Shown here: positions 1-9,358 of the stretch, piece by piece
Position numbering within the stretch: the stretch's first letter is position 1
Layout of the letters: every line of letters starts with the position of its first letter
Assembly: GCA_903909415.1 (NCBI GenBank)
Contig: CAIVVS010000184.1
Location: 1-15,455, forward strand
Direction: 5' to 3'
DNA: 15,455 nucleotides
Origin: an uncultured Pseudomonadota bacterium
GTDB lineage: Bacteria > Pseudomonadota > Gammaproteobacteria > Burkholderiales > SG8-39
Program-made: the position numbers and the translations under genes
Notes under the pieces: model-generated
Told to the model about the DNA's origin: nothing
The model's database searches: none
What the model saw: the letters and a program-made list of their open reading frames with translations, nothing else

Positions 1-430
1 CCTGTCCCAGGCCGAGGCTGGACCGCTGCACTGGGGCGCGCTGGCGCTGGTGGGCGCCGCGGCCCAGTCGGTCGCGCGCTCCCTGGACGTGCTGACGCTC
101 GGCGAGGACAAGGCGCGCTCGCTGGGCGTCGCGGTCAGGGCGACGCAGTTTGCGCTGCTCGCGGGCGCGGCGCTGGCGACGGTGGCTGCGGTGTCGATGG
201 GCGGCGCGATCGGCTTCGTCGGCCTGGTCGTGCCGCACCTGCTCCGGCTGGCCGGCGTGCGCGGCCACGCCTGGCTGCTGCCGCTGTCGGCGGCTGCCGG
301 CGGCGTGCTGCTGACGCTGGCCGACACCGGTTCGCGCTGGATGGCGGCGCCGCTTGAAATGCCGGTCGGCGTGGTCACCGCGATGCTGGGCGTGCCCGCG
401 CTGCTGTGGCTGCTGTCGCGGGCGCGCTGA
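1..430 (+). CDS. FecCD/BtuC-type ABC transporter permease, C-terminal part (5' truncated by window edge)
   Basis: The reading frame is open from base 2 and continues to a TGA at 428-430, so the gene begins outside the window; about 142 residues are visible. The segment SLDVLTLGEDKARSLGV followed by glycine/alanine-rich membrane helices and the GFVGLVVPHLLR motif is characteristic of the FecCD family, the inner-membrane permeases of ABC importers for iron siderophores, haem or vitamin B12. The permease forms a dimer bound to two ATPase subunits and takes its ligand from a periplasmic binding protein. The next gene, which overlaps it by one base, encodes that ATPase. The substrate (cobalamin or a ferric siderophore) cannot be decided, because the binding protein and any upstream riboswitch lie outside the window. 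Family assignment is firm. Confidence 0.9.
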   Translation, partial: LSQAEAGPLHWGALALVGAAAQSVARSLDVLTLGEDKARSLGVAVRATQFALLAGAALATVAAVSMGGAIGFVGLVVPHLLRLAGVRGHAWLLPLSAAAGGVLLTLADTGSRWMAAPLEMPVGVVTAMLGVPALLWLLSRAR

Positions 431-1197
431 TGCTGCATGCCACCGGATTGCGCATCGAAGTGGCCGGCCGCGTGCTGCTGGAGGCGGGCGACGTCGCGCT
501 CGTGCCCGGACGCCTGGCTGCGCTGCTCGGTCGCAATGGCTCGGGCAAGAGCAGCCTGCTGGCGGTGCTGGCCGGCCTCGCCCGACCCGCCGCCGGCAGC
601 GTGAGCCTGGGCGGCCGTCCGCTGCACGCCATGCCGCGCCACGAGCGTGCGTTGGCACTGGGCATCCTGCCGCAGGACCAGGGCGATGGTTACTGGGGCA
701 GCACCCTCGACTACGTGCTGATGGGCGCCTACCCGCGCACCGGCGGCGGCGCGGCCCTGTCCGCTGGGTCGGATGCGGATTGGGTCGGGCGCGCACGGGC
801 CCTGCTGGCCGAACTGGAGTTGGGCGAGCACGCGGCCCAGCCGGCGACCACGCTGTCGTCAGGGGAACGCCAGCGCGCGCGCATCGCGCAGTTGCTGCTG
901 CAGGACCCGGCCGTGATGTTGCTGGACGAACCCCTCGCCCACCTCGACCTGCGCCATCAGGGCGTCGTGCTGGGCGCGCTGCAGCGGCGCGCGCGCGCGG
1001 GACGGGCGGTGCTCGCGGTCCTGCACGAGCCGGCACTGGCGCTGGCGGCCTGCGACGACGGGGTTTTGCTGTATCATTCTTCGAGCCTAGTGAGCGGCCC
1101 AGCGCGTGAAGTGATCCAGCGCCGGGCCATCGAAGACCTGTATGACTGCAGGCTCGACGACACGGGCGCCCCTTCCCTGACGCCTGCACTGCGTTGA
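430..1197 (+). CDS. ABC transporter ATP-binding protein (BtuD/FecE type)
   Basis: A 255-residue ATPase energising the FecCD permease encoded just upstream. Visible motifs are Walker A GRNGSGKS (residues 34-41), the Q-loop around Q82, the ABC signature LSSGE (142-146), Walker B VMLLDE (162-167) and the switch histidine at H199. The length is normal for the FecE/BtuD group. I chose the ATG at 430 because it overlaps the permease stop (TGATG), a common coupling arrangement, and because the homologous start of such proteins lies a few residues before the first beta strand; an in-frame start 24 bases earlier would add only low-complexity residues. The protein works on the cytoplasmic face of the inner membrane. 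The choice between cobalamin and siderophore uptake stays open. Its stop codon overlaps the proposed pcnB start. Confidence 0.92.
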   Translation: MLHATGLRIEVAGRVLLEAGDVALVPGRLAALLGRNGSGKSSLLAVLAGLARPAAGSVSLGGRPLHAMPRHERALALGILPQDQGDGYWGSTLDYVLMGAYPRTGGGAALSAGSDADWVGRARALLAELELGEHAAQPATTLSSGERQRARIAQLLLQDPAVMLLDEPLAHLDLRHQGVVLGALQRRARAGRAVLAVLHEPALALAACDDGVLLYHSSSLVSGPAREVIQRRAIEDLYDCRLDDTGAPSLTPALR

Positions 1198-2633
1198 TCA
1201 AGAAATTCATCCGGCGCGTATTCCGCCTCGGCCCGCGCGGCGGGCCGGAGGTCATCCCCGTAGCCAAGCACGGCATACGGCGCGAAGGCATCTCCCGCGG
1301 CGCCCAGCGCACCTGCGAGACCCTGCAGCAGGCCGGGCACCAGGCCTATGTCGTCGGCGGCGCCGTGCGCGACCTGATGCTCGGGGTCAAGCCCAAGGAT
1401 TTCGACGTCGCCACCGATGCGACGCCGGACGAAGTGCACCGCCTGTTCCGCCGCTCGCGCCTGATCGGACGCCGATTCAAGATCGTGCACGTGCTGTTCG
1501 GCGACGAGACCGTGGAGGTGTCCACCTTCCGCGCGCAAACCGTGGCCGAGCCCCCCGCCGAGGACGCGCCCGACGAGCATCCCTCGCCCGCCCCGCGCTC
1601 GCGCGCGGCGCTGCGCGACAAGGACCACGCCGTGGACGAGCACGGCCGCGTGCTGCGCGACAACGTGTTCGGCACGCGCGAGCAGGACGCGGCTCGCAGG
1701 GACTTCACGCTCAACGCGATGTACTACGACCCGACCACCGAGAACGTGCTCGACTTCCACCGCGGCATGCGCGACGTCGCCAAGAAGTCGGTGCGCATGA
1801 TCGGCGACCCGGCGGGGCGCTACCGCGAGGATCCGATACGCATGCTGCGTGCGGTGCGCTTCGCCGCCAAGCTGGGCTTCTCCATCGAGGCCGGAACGCG
1901 CGCGCCGATCCGCGAGCTCGCGCCCCTGATCGGCAACGTGCCGCCCTCGCGCCTGTTCGAGGAAATGCAGAAGCTGCTGATGTCCGGCCACGCGGTGCAG
2001 GCGGTCAAGCGCCTGCGCGCCGAGGGCCTCCAGCACGGCCTGCTGCCGCTGCTGGACGTGATCCTGGAGCAGCCGCTGGGCGAGCGCTTCGTGATGGGCG
2101 CCCTCGCGCAGACCGACGAGCGCGTGCAGCAGGGCAAGCGCGTGTCGCCCGCCTTCCTGTTCGCGGCGTTGCTGTGGCACGAGGTGCTTGCCGCGGCGCG
2201 CGCCGAGGAGGCGCGCGGCGCCACGCCACTGGCCGCGATTCACGCCGCCATGGACAGCGTCATCGCGGTGCAGACCGGCATGATCGCGATACCGCGCCGC
2301 TTCACCGCGATGATGAAGGAGATCTGGATACTCCAGCCACGCTTCGAGCAGCGCAGTGGACGCCGCCCGTTCTCGCTGCTGGCCAACGAGCGTTTCCGCG
2401 CCGGTTTCGACTTCATGGTCCTGCGCGCCGCCAGCGGCGAGGTGCCGCAGGAGCTGGCGCATTGGTGGGAGAAGTTCCAGTTCGCGAATGCGGATGAGCA
2501 ACAGGCGATGCTGGTCGCGCCGCAGGCCGGCGATCCGGCCAAGCGCAAGCGCCGCCGCCGCCGCAAGCCCGGCGGACCCGATAGGGCCGATGCGGGGTCC
2601 GCCGCGGGCGCGCCTGATGCCGGCGGCGACTAG
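1194..2633 (+). CDS. pcnB: Poly(A) polymerase I
   Basis: A 479-residue class II nucleotidyltransferase that adds 3' poly(A) tails to RNA and so marks it for decay. The head domain shows GGAVRD (55-60) and the catalytic pair DFD (D69, D71), followed by FKIVHVLFG, RRDFTLNAM and the RNA/nucleotide-binding block REDPIRMLRAVRFAAKLGF. The C-terminus carries a very basic run of lysines and arginines (about residues 449-459), typical of bacterial PcnB and likely to bind RNA. The start is a TTG at 1194 that overlaps the ATPase stop as TTGA. It gives the N-terminus MIKKFIRRVF, which resembles betaproteobacterial PcnB; no good ATG lies nearby. A tRNA CCA-adding enzyme is the related alternative, but the length and basic tail favour PcnB. 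It is followed by folK with a 17-bp overlap. Confidence 0.93.
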   Translation: MIKKFIRRVFRLGPRGGPEVIPVAKHGIRREGISRGAQRTCETLQQAGHQAYVVGGAVRDLMLGVKPKDFDVATDATPDEVHRLFRRSRLIGRRFKIVHVLFGDETVEVSTFRAQTVAEPPAEDAPDEHPSPAPRSRAALRDKDHAVDEHGRVLRDNVFGTREQDAARRDFTLNAMYYDPTTENVLDFHRGMRDVAKKSVRMIGDPAGRYREDPIRMLRAVRFAAKLGFSIEAGTRAPIRELAPLIGNVPPSRLFEEMQKLLMSGHAVQAVKRLRAEGLQHGLLPLLDVILEQPLGERFVMGALAQTDERVQQGKRVSPAFLFAALLWHEVLAAARAEEARGATPLAAIHAAMDSVIAVQTGMIAIPRRFTAMMKEIWILQPRFEQRSGRRPFSLLANERFRAGFDFMVLRAASGEVPQELAHWWEKFQFANADEQQAMLVAPQAGDPAKRKRRRRRKPGGPDRADAGSAAGAPDAGGD

Positions 2634-3138
2634 CGGCGCCAGGCAGGGGGAGCGCGCCTTCGTCGCGCTGGGTGCCAACCTCGGTGACGCCTGCCGCAAC
2701 GTGTGCGATGCCGCCGCCGCACTGGGACGGCTTCCCGGGACCAGCCTGGTCCGCCTGTCATCCCTTTACCGCACCGCGCCGGTCGGCTACGCCGGCCAGC
2801 CCGACTTCATCAATGCCGTCGCCGAACTGCGCACCACGCTTGGCGCGAGGGAACTGCTGCGGGCGCTGCTGGAGATCGAGCGCGCGCGCGGCAGGGAGCG
2901 CAGTTTCGCCAACGCGCCGCGCACGCTCGACCTGGACCTGCTGCTGCTCGGCGGGGAACGGCACGCCGACGCCGAACTGCAACTGCCGCACCCGCGCATG
3001 CACGAGCGCGCCTTCGTGCTCGTGCCGCTCGCGGAAATCGCGCCGGACCTGCCCGTCCCCGGCCACGGAACCGCCGCCGTGCTGGCGCGCGCGCTGCTCG
3101 ACGCGCAGGGCGCGGGCATCCAGCGACTGGAAGCCTGA
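2617..3138 (+). CDS. folK: 2-amino-4-hydroxy-6-hydroxymethyldihydropteridine pyrophosphokinase
   Basis: A 173-residue HPPK that transfers pyrophosphate from ATP to hydroxymethyl-dihydropterin, the step before dihydropteroate synthase in folate synthesis. Diagnostic motifs appear in order: FVALGANLGD, SSLYRTAPVGYAGQPDFINAV, the ERARGRER segment, APRTLDLDLLLLG (Mg-binding aspartates) and LPHPRMHERAFVLVPL. The start is probably the ATG at 2617, inside the end of pcnB; another in-frame ATG at 2590 would add nine residues and cannot be excluded. The length fits stand-alone FolK. The pcnB-folK order is common in proteobacteria. The next ORF begins two bases after the stop, so cotranscription is likely. 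Confidence 0.95.
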   Translation: MPAATSGARQGERAFVALGANLGDACRNVCDAAAALGRLPGTSLVRLSSLYRTAPVGYAGQPDFINAVAELRTTLGARELLRALLEIERARGRERSFANAPRTLDLDLLLLGGERHADAELQLPHPRMHERAFVLVPLAEIAPDLPVPGHGTAAVLARALLDAQGAGIQRLEA

Positions 3139-3140
3139 GC

Positions 3141-3488
3141 ATGCAGGTGCCCGTCATCGTCCAGACGGCCGGCCTGCTGGCGCTGTCCAACGTGTTCATG
3201 ACCTTCGCCTGGTACGCGCACCTGCGCGACCTGGCCGCCAAGCCCTGGTGGATCGCCGCGCTGGTGTCCTGGGGCATCGCGCTGTTCGAGTACCTCGTAC
3301 AGGTGCCGGCCAACCGCATCGGCTACACCGAATACAGCCTCGCCCAGCTCAAGATCCTGCAGGAAGCGATCACCCTCGCGGTATTCGTGCCCTTCGCGCT
3401 GCTCTACATGAAGCAGCCCTTCAAGCTCGACTATCTCCGGGCATCGTTGTGTATCATGGGCGCGGTGTATTTCATGTTTCGCAGCTAA
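3141..3488 (+). CDS. DUF486 family small membrane protein (DMT-like)
   Basis: A 115-residue protein with four predicted membrane helices, starting about residues 5, 35, 68 and 93. The stretch VFMTFAWYAHL, the segment VSWGIALFEYLVQVPANRIGY, AQLKILQEAITLAVFVPFA and the C-terminal FMFRS are typical of the DUF486 family, often labelled 'DMT family protein'. The biochemical role is not known; the resemblance to half-sized drug/metabolite transporters suggests an oligomeric inner-membrane transporter, but that is inference. The ATG at 3141 lies two bases after the folK stop, so it is translated from the same message, apparently without a good Shine-Dalgarno sequence of its own. Confidence 0.85.
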   Translation: MQVPVIVQTAGLLALSNVFMTFAWYAHLRDLAAKPWWIAALVSWGIALFEYLVQVPANRIGYTEYSLAQLKILQEAITLAVFVPFALLYMKQPFKLDYLRASLCIMGAVYFMFRS

Positions 3489-3538
3489 GGTAGCGCGCCC
3501 GGCGCACCCCGCCACCGCGAACCAGCCGCGCCCCGGCC

Positions 3539-4180
3539 ATGCCACTGTCCCGGTACCGATACATCGTCGTCGAGGGCCCGATCGGCGTGGGCAAGACCAG
3601 CCTCGCCCGCCGCCTGGCAAGCCGCCTGTCCGCCGGCCTGATGCTGGAGCGTCCCGAGCAGAACCCGTTCCTGCCGCGCTTCTACCAGGACATGGCGCGC
3701 TGGGCCCTGCCCACGCAGCTGTTCTTCCTGTTCCAGCGCGTCAACCAGTTGCGCGAGCTCGCGCAGCTGGACCTGTTCAAGGGCGTGACCGTGGGGGACT
3801 TCCTGCTCGAGAAGGACCCCCTGTTCGCGCGCATGACGCTCTCGGCCGACGAGATGCACCTTTACCAGCAGATCTACGATACGCAGCGTCCGCAGGCCCC
3901 GGTGCCTGACCTCGTGATCTACCTGCAGGCCCAGCCGGGCGTACTCCACGAGCGCGTGCGCCAGCGCGGCAACGACTACGAGCGGCCGGTGAGCGAGGAG
4001 TACCTCGCGGTGCTCGCCGACAGCTACAGCCGCTTCTTCTACAACTACAATGCGAGTCCCGTGCTGATCGTGAACTCCGAGCGGCTGAACTTCGTGAAGC
4101 AGGACCAGGACCTGGACCTGCTGATCGAGCGGCTGCGGGGCATGCGCGGCGGGCGGGAATTCTTCAACTTCGGCGACTGA
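3539..4180 (+). CDS. Deoxynucleoside kinase (deoxyadenosine/deoxyguanosine kinase family)
   Basis: A 213-residue P-loop kinase that phosphorylates deoxynucleosides for dNTP salvage. The Walker A is GPIGVGKT (residues 13-20), followed by [13 protein letters not shown], which matches the substrate-binding acidic segment of the dNK family. Further on are FLFQRVNQL, the [13 protein letters not shown] segment that occupies the usual DRS/DYS position, LVIYLQA, and the LID-like [18 protein letters not shown]. The protein lies between folK and panB, a frequent betaproteobacterial arrangement that has no obvious metabolic link to either pathway. The start at 3539 has only a GC-rich leader before it and no clear Shine-Dalgarno sequence; it is supported by the P-loop lying close to the N-terminus. 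The base specificity (dA, dG or dC) cannot be read from sequence. Confidence 0.9.
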   Translation: MPLSRYRYIVVEGPIGVGKTSLARRLASRLSAGLMLERPEQNPFLPRFYQDMARWALPTQLFFLFQRVNQLRELAQLDLFKGVTVGDFLLEKDPLFARMTLSADEMHLYQQIYDTQRPQAPVPDLVIYLQAQPGVLHERVRQRGNDYERPVSEEYLAVLADSYSRFFYNYNASPVLIVNSERLNFVKQDQDLDLLIERLRGMRGGREFFNFGD

Positions 4181-5845
<1,665 letters not shown>

Positions 5846-5852
5846 CAGGCCC

Positions 5853-5893
5853 CGCGGCCCGTGCGGGCCGCGTTCAACCCGGCTCAGGCCGGG
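5853..5893. terminator. Two GC-rich hairpins between convergent panC and the 78-residue ORF
   Basis: The first hairpin has an 8-bp perfect stem (CGCGGCCC at 5853-5860 pairs with GGGCCGCG at 5865-5872, loop GTGC). The second has a 6-bp stem (CCCGGC at 5878-5883 with GCCGGG at 5888-5893, loop TCAG) and includes the stop codon of the opposing gene. Neither is followed by a real U tract, so factor-independent termination is uncertain. The position between two converging genes favours a bidirectional terminator. Confidence 0.5.
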
Positions 5894-6120
5894 TACTGCT
5901 CCAGCATCAGCTGGTCGACCGCGCATCCCATGGCCTTGGCCATCTGCTCCATGGATTGCTCGGTCACCGCCACGGGCTGGAAATCGGCCCCGCCACCCTG
6001 CGCCTCGATGAAGGCCTTGGCCGCAGCCTCGGAACTCCAGACGACCACCGGATCGGGAGACACGCCGGCCACCTGGCAGCACACAGGAACGCCATCGGAC
6101 TTGTACACGACCGCGAACAT
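5884..6120 (-). CDS. Small hypothetical protein, 78 residues
   Basis: I do not recognise this protein. It begins MFAVVYKSDGVPVCCQVAG and ends in DQLMLEQYPA. It has no signal peptide or membrane helix; it looks like a small soluble alpha/beta domain with an adjacent cysteine pair (CC) near residue 16 and another cysteine near the C-terminus. The start at 6120 is decided by a perfect AAGGAGG (6127-6133) seven bases upstream; the frame could extend 11 codons further but has no ribosome site there. The excellent ribosome site and the stop codon placed just inside a terminator-like hairpin argue that it is a real gene. It lies 160 bp downstream of the TRAP permease on the same strand and could be a late gene of that operon or independent. 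Confidence 0.65.
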   Translation of the reverse strand: MFAVVYKSDGVPVCCQVAGVSPDPVVVWSSEAAAKAFIEAQGGGADFQPVAVTEQSMEQMAKAMGCAVDQLMLEQYPA

Positions 6121-6126
6121 CGCAAG

Positions 6127-6133
6127 CCTCCTT
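6127..6133 (-). promoter_or_regulatory. Shine-Dalgarno AAGGAGG for the 78-residue ORF
   Basis: On the minus strand AAGGAGG lies six bases before the ATG at 6120-6118. It is the most canonical ribosome binding site in the window and it fixes the start of this otherwise unrecognised small gene. Confidence 0.75.
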
Positions 6134-6280
6134 CCCAGCAAAACCAGCCGCATGCGCCCGCGCCGCAGCCCGGCATTCTCGTACCCGCCGGGTCGGCCGT
6201 CGCGGACAACGACAGGACCTGAGCATTACTTTACAACATTTCGCGGCCCGGTCCGGCACCCGCGGCGCAGCATCGCAGCC

Positions 6281-7579
6281 TCACTTCGGGAACAGCAGCC
6301 CGGGCAGCCACAGCGAGATTGCGGGAAAGGCCACGAGGATGGCCAGCCGGATGCAGTCGGCCACCACGAACGGCCAGACGCCGCGGAACACGGTGCGCAG
6401 CGACACCTTCGGCAGCAGCGTCTGGACCACGAACATGTTCATGCCCACGGGCGGGCTGATCAGGCCGATCTCGACCACGACCACGATGATGATGCCGAAC
6501 CACACCGGGTCGAAGCCCAGATGCATCACCAGCGGGAAGAACACCGGGACGGTCAGCAGGATCATCGACAGCTCCTCCATCGCCGTCCCGAGCAGCACGT
6601 AGATGACGCAGATCACGGCCATCACCATCATGGGATGGACCTCGAAGCGCTCGACGAAGCCGCGCAGGTCGGCCGGCATGGAGGTGAAGTTGACGAAGTT
6701 CGAGAACACGAACGCGCCTATCAGGATCACGAACAGCATCGCCGTGGTGCGCGCGCTCTCGACGAGGATCTCGAACAGCACCTTCCAGCCCAGGGACCCG
6801 CGCGCGAGCGCGAACACGAAACTGCCGAAGGCGCCCACCGCCGCGCCCTCGGTCGCGGTGAACACGCCGAAGTAGATTCCGCCGACGGACACCGCGAACA
6901 GCACCGCCACGCCCCACACGCCGCGCAGCGCGCGCCAGCGCGCCGGCCAGTCGCTGCGCGGTCCGGGCGGGCCGGCCGCCGGGTCGCGCCAGGTCGTCCA
7001 CGCCACAGCCAGCAGCAGCAGCGCGACGGCCAGCAAGCCGGGGAGCATGCCTGCGGCGAACAACGCGCCGATGTTGGTCTCGGTCATGATCCCGTAGATC
7101 ACCATGACCGTCGACGGCGGGATCAGGATGCCCAGGGTGCCGCCCGCGGCGATCGAGCCGGCGGCGAGCGCGTCGGAATACCCCAGCCGCTTCATGGGCG
7201 CGTAGCAGACCTTGGACATGGTCGCGGCGGTCGCCACGCTGGAGCCGCACACCGAGCCGAATCCGGCCGAGGCCACCACCGTGGACATCGCCAGGCCGCC
7301 CCGCCAGTGGCCGATCCACGAATAGGCCGCGTCGAACAGCTCGCGCGACATGCCGGCCCGGGCGATCAGGTTGCCCATCAGCACGAACAGGGGAATGACC
7401 GAGAGCACGTAGTTGAAGCCGCTCTCGTAGATCGTCTGCGTGGCCGATGCGATCGCGGAGTTCCAGTTGCGCATCAGCGCCAGGCCGACGAAGCCGACGA
7501 TGCCCATCGAGAAGCCGATGGGGATGCGCAGGAAGGAAAGCGCGAAGATCCCGGCAAACCCGAGCAGTGCCTCGATCAT
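6281..7579 (-). CDS. TRAP transporter large permease subunit (DctM type)
   Basis: A 432-residue, strongly hydrophobic protein with about a dozen membrane segments, the ion-coupled channel subunit of a tripartite ATP-independent periplasmic transporter. Typical DctM features are FLRIPIGFSMGIVGFVGL near the N-terminus, the PLFVLMGNLIARAGMSRELFDAA block, AGFGSVCGSSVATAATMSKV, and the hallmark GGTLGILIPPSTVMVIYG. The second half repeats the fold (MEELSMILLTVPVFFPL, IGLISPPVGMNMFV). The length is normal. The ATG at 7579 comes 34 bp after the DctQ stop. It imports a small acid, usually coupled to sodium, together with the DctQ and DctP proteins encoded directly upstream. Confidence 0.95.
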   Translation of the reverse strand: MIEALLGFAGIFALSFLRIPIGFSMGIVGFVGLALMRNWNSAIASATQTIYESGFNYVLSVIPLFVLMGNLIARAGMSRELFDAAYSWIGHWRGGLAMSTVVASAGFGSVCGSSVATAATMSKVCYAPMKRLGYSDALAAGSIAAGGTLGILIPPSTVMVIYGIMTETNIGALFAAGMLPGLLAVALLLLAVAWTTWRDPAAGPPGPRSDWPARWRALRGVWGVAVLFAVSVGGIYFGVFTATEGAAVGAFGSFVFALARGSLGWKVLFEILVESARTTAMLFVILIGAFVFSNFVNFTSMPADLRGFVERFEVHPMMVMAVICVIYVLLGTAMEELSMILLTVPVFFPLVMHLGFDPVWFGIIIVVVVEIGLISPPVGMNMFVVQTLLPKVSLRTVFRGVWPFVVADCIRLAILVAFPAISLWLPGLLFPK

Positions 7580-7613
7580 TCGGTCGCGGCCCGGCCTGCG
7601 CCGCCCGGGTGCC

Positions 7614-8102
7614 TCATACGATGCCGTCCGAATCCCGCTCCGGGGGCGGACCGAAGGCCCGCACCAGGTGGACCAGCCCGGTGAAGGCGACCAGCGCGCT
7701 CATCAGGTAGACCCAGGGCGCCAATCCGATGCGAAGGGTGGCCGTGTTGTCCCCGTACTGCGCCACCTTGCCCGCCTTGACCCAGAGCAGCCAGCCCGCG
7801 CCGAACATCAGCGCCGCGCAGGCCAGTTGCACCATCACGTGCAGCGCGGAGCGCAGCCATGCCGGGAACAGCGACCCGGCGAAATCCACCGTGACATGCT
7901 CGTCGCGTCGCGACACCAGCGGCAGGCCGCAGAAGATCAGCACCGCCATCAGGAGCTCGGTCACCTCGAAGGCGCCGCGCAGTGGCGCGTTGAACACGTA
8001 GCGCAGCAGCACGTCGACCGACGTGAGCATCATCATCGCGAACAGCACCGTCGCCGCGGCGGCGCCCAGCACCCGGTCGCCTACCCGGCCCAGAGCCTTC
8101 AA
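7614..8102 (-). CDS. TRAP transporter small permease subunit (DctQ type)
   Basis: A 162-residue protein with four membrane helices, the small inner-membrane partner of the DctM subunit. The first two helices are VLFAMMMLTSVDVLLRYVFN and the AFEVTELLMAVLIFCGLPL region, followed by the loop DEHVTVDFAG that is conserved in DctQ proteins. The start is a TTG at 8102, supported by a GGAGG (8107-8111) four bases upstream; no in-frame ATG or GTG gives the full first helix. It lies 32 bp after the DctP gene. Confidence 0.9.
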   Translation of the reverse strand: MKALGRVGDRVLGAAAATVLFAMMMLTSVDVLLRYVFNAPLRGAFEVTELLMAVLIFCGLPLVSRRDEHVTVDFAGSLFPAWLRSALHVMVQLACAALMFGAGWLLWVKAGKVAQYGDNTATLRIGLAPWVYLMSALVAFTGLVHLVRAFGPPPERDSDGIV

Positions 8103-8134
8103 GCCGCCTCCGGCGCTGCTGCCCTCACCCGGGG

Positions 8135-9202
8135 CTACTTCTTCGACGCGGCCGGCGCCCTGGGTGCGGCGGCGCGCTCGCCGCCCTGCACCTTGCGGAC
8201 TTCGGCCCGGAATTCGGCGAGGAAGCGCTTGCCGTCCCAGCCGCGGGACGTCGCTTCCTTGTAGAAACCTTCCTCGACTTCGGCGGTGCGCTTCCTGACT
8301 TCGGCCATGAAGGCCGCATCGGCCGCCACCGAAGCCACGCCCGCGGCGGACATCTGCTTGCGGGCCGCCTCATCGCGGGCATCCCAGGCCCGGCCCGCGG
8401 CGCGCGCAACCTTCTCGCCGGACACCTTCGCCACCGCGTCCTTGTCGGCCTTGGAGAGCTTGTTCCACGCCACCTCGTTCATGAACATCGCGAAGCTGGT
8501 GTTGTACAGGCCTCCGGGCACCACGGTCTCGTGCCGGATCAGCTTCTCCAGCTTGAAGGCGACGACGGACTCGGCGGGAAACAGCAGGCCGTCGGCCACG
8601 CCCGTGGAGATGATCTCGTAGGACTCCGTCGACGGGCGCAGCAGGGCCGATGCGCCGAGCACGCGGGCCACGTCGTTGACCACGCCGCCGCCCACGCGGA
8701 TCTTGAGGCCCGCCATGTCCTCGACCGACTTCACCGGCTTCTTCGTGTTGTACACATAGCCGGGGCCATGGGTGAACACGGCGATCACCTTGACGCCGCG
8801 GTGCTCCCCGGCGGTCTCGAGGTAGCGCTCGTGGATCCGCTGGTAGGCCACCGAAATCTGCTCGGACTTGTCGCCGAGGAAGGGCATCTCGGCCAGCTTG
8901 GTGAGCACGAACCGCCCGGGCGAATAGCCGTGCACGGTAAGCGACACGTCCGCCAGGCCGTCGCGGATCGCATCGAAGGTCCCGGGCGGGTTCGTGACCG
9001 CCTTGGGCAGGAAGTTGAACTTCACGCGCCCGGCCGTCGCCGACTCCACGTCCTTGGTCCACGGGACGATCACGTCCTGGTACAGCAGGTGCGACTGCGG
9101 CACCCAGCTGGACACCGTCCAGGTGCCCTGCGCGTGCAACGGCGCGGCGCACAGGAACGCCGCCATCGCTGCCATCCTGGTGACATGCTGGATCCTGATC
9201 AT
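8135..9202 (-). CDS. TRAP transporter substrate-binding protein (DctP type)
   Basis: A 355-residue periplasmic receptor that binds the substrate and hands it to the DctQM membrane complex. The N-terminus (residues 1-24) is a signal peptide with a hydrophobic core and probable cleavage after LHA. The mature part shows the DctP fold, with MPFLGDKSEQISVAYQR, GPGYVYNTKKPVKSVEDMAGLKIRVGGG, and R169 in the position of the conserved arginine that salt-bridges the substrate carboxylate in this family. The C-terminus is an unusual alanine/proline/lysine tail. I chose ATG 9202, which has AGGGAAG upstream and gives a proper signal peptide; the longer frame from 9328 would hide it. Substrate unknown. A weak promoter-like pair (TTGTGG at 9287-9292, TAACCT at 9265-9270) lies upstream. 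Confidence 0.93.
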   Translation of the reverse strand: MIRIQHVTRMAAMAAFLCAAPLHAQGTWTVSSWVPQSHLLYQDVIVPWTKDVESATAGRVKFNFLPKAVTNPPGTFDAIRDGLADVSLTVHGYSPGRFVLTKLAEMPFLGDKSEQISVAYQRIHERYLETAGEHRGVKVIAVFTHGPGYVYNTKKPVKSVEDMAGLKIRVGGGVVNDVARVLGASALLRPSTESYEIISTGVADGLLFPAESVVAFKLEKLIRHETVVPGGLYNTSFAMFMNEVAWNKLSKADKDAVAKVSGEKVARAAGRAWDARDEAARKQMSAAGVASVAADAAFMAEVRKRTAEVEEGFYKEATSRGWDGKRFLAEFRAEVRKVQGGERAAAPRAPAASKK

Positions 9203-9337
9203 GGGCGCTTCCCTGTCGTTCTGGGTATGGTCAATCGGAACCGGGGGGTATCCGGGGCCGAAGTAGGTTACACGATCGGGTCCCGGCCACAAACCCCGCC
9301 GCGGCCCGCCACGGAAAGGCGCAGGCACGATCGCAAG

Positions 9338-9358
9338 GCGCCAGCCTAGAGGTGGCGC
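9338..9358 (-). terminator. Hairpin over the stop codon of the oxidoreductase gene
   Basis: GCGCCA (9338-9343) and TGGCGC (9353-9358) form a 6-bp stem with a 9-base loop that contains the TAG stop of the PanE-like gene. There is no U tract. It could partly terminate or stabilise the message between the oxidoreductase and dctP, which are 143 bp apart. The rest of that gap holds no ORF I can support. Confidence 0.25.

Noticed and set aside
1072..1077. TATCAT as an internal -10 box for pcnB
   Set aside because: No -35-like hexamer at 16-18 bp; a similar TATCAT at 3452-3457 fails for the same reason.
1074..2699. 541-codon open frame antisense to pcnB
   Set aside because: Its frame mirrors the third-position GC bias of pcnB, its composition is rich in H, R, G and A with no recognisable domain, and pcnB is unmistakable on the other strand.
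5861..7684. 607-codon plus-strand frame over the TRAP large permease
   Set aside because: Extremely rich in H, D, R and Q, as expected of the reverse complement of a membrane protein gene; the DctM frame has all family motifs.
8531..9349. Long plus-strand frame opposite the DctP gene
   Set aside because: No domain signal; the opposite frame has a signal peptide and DctP motifs.
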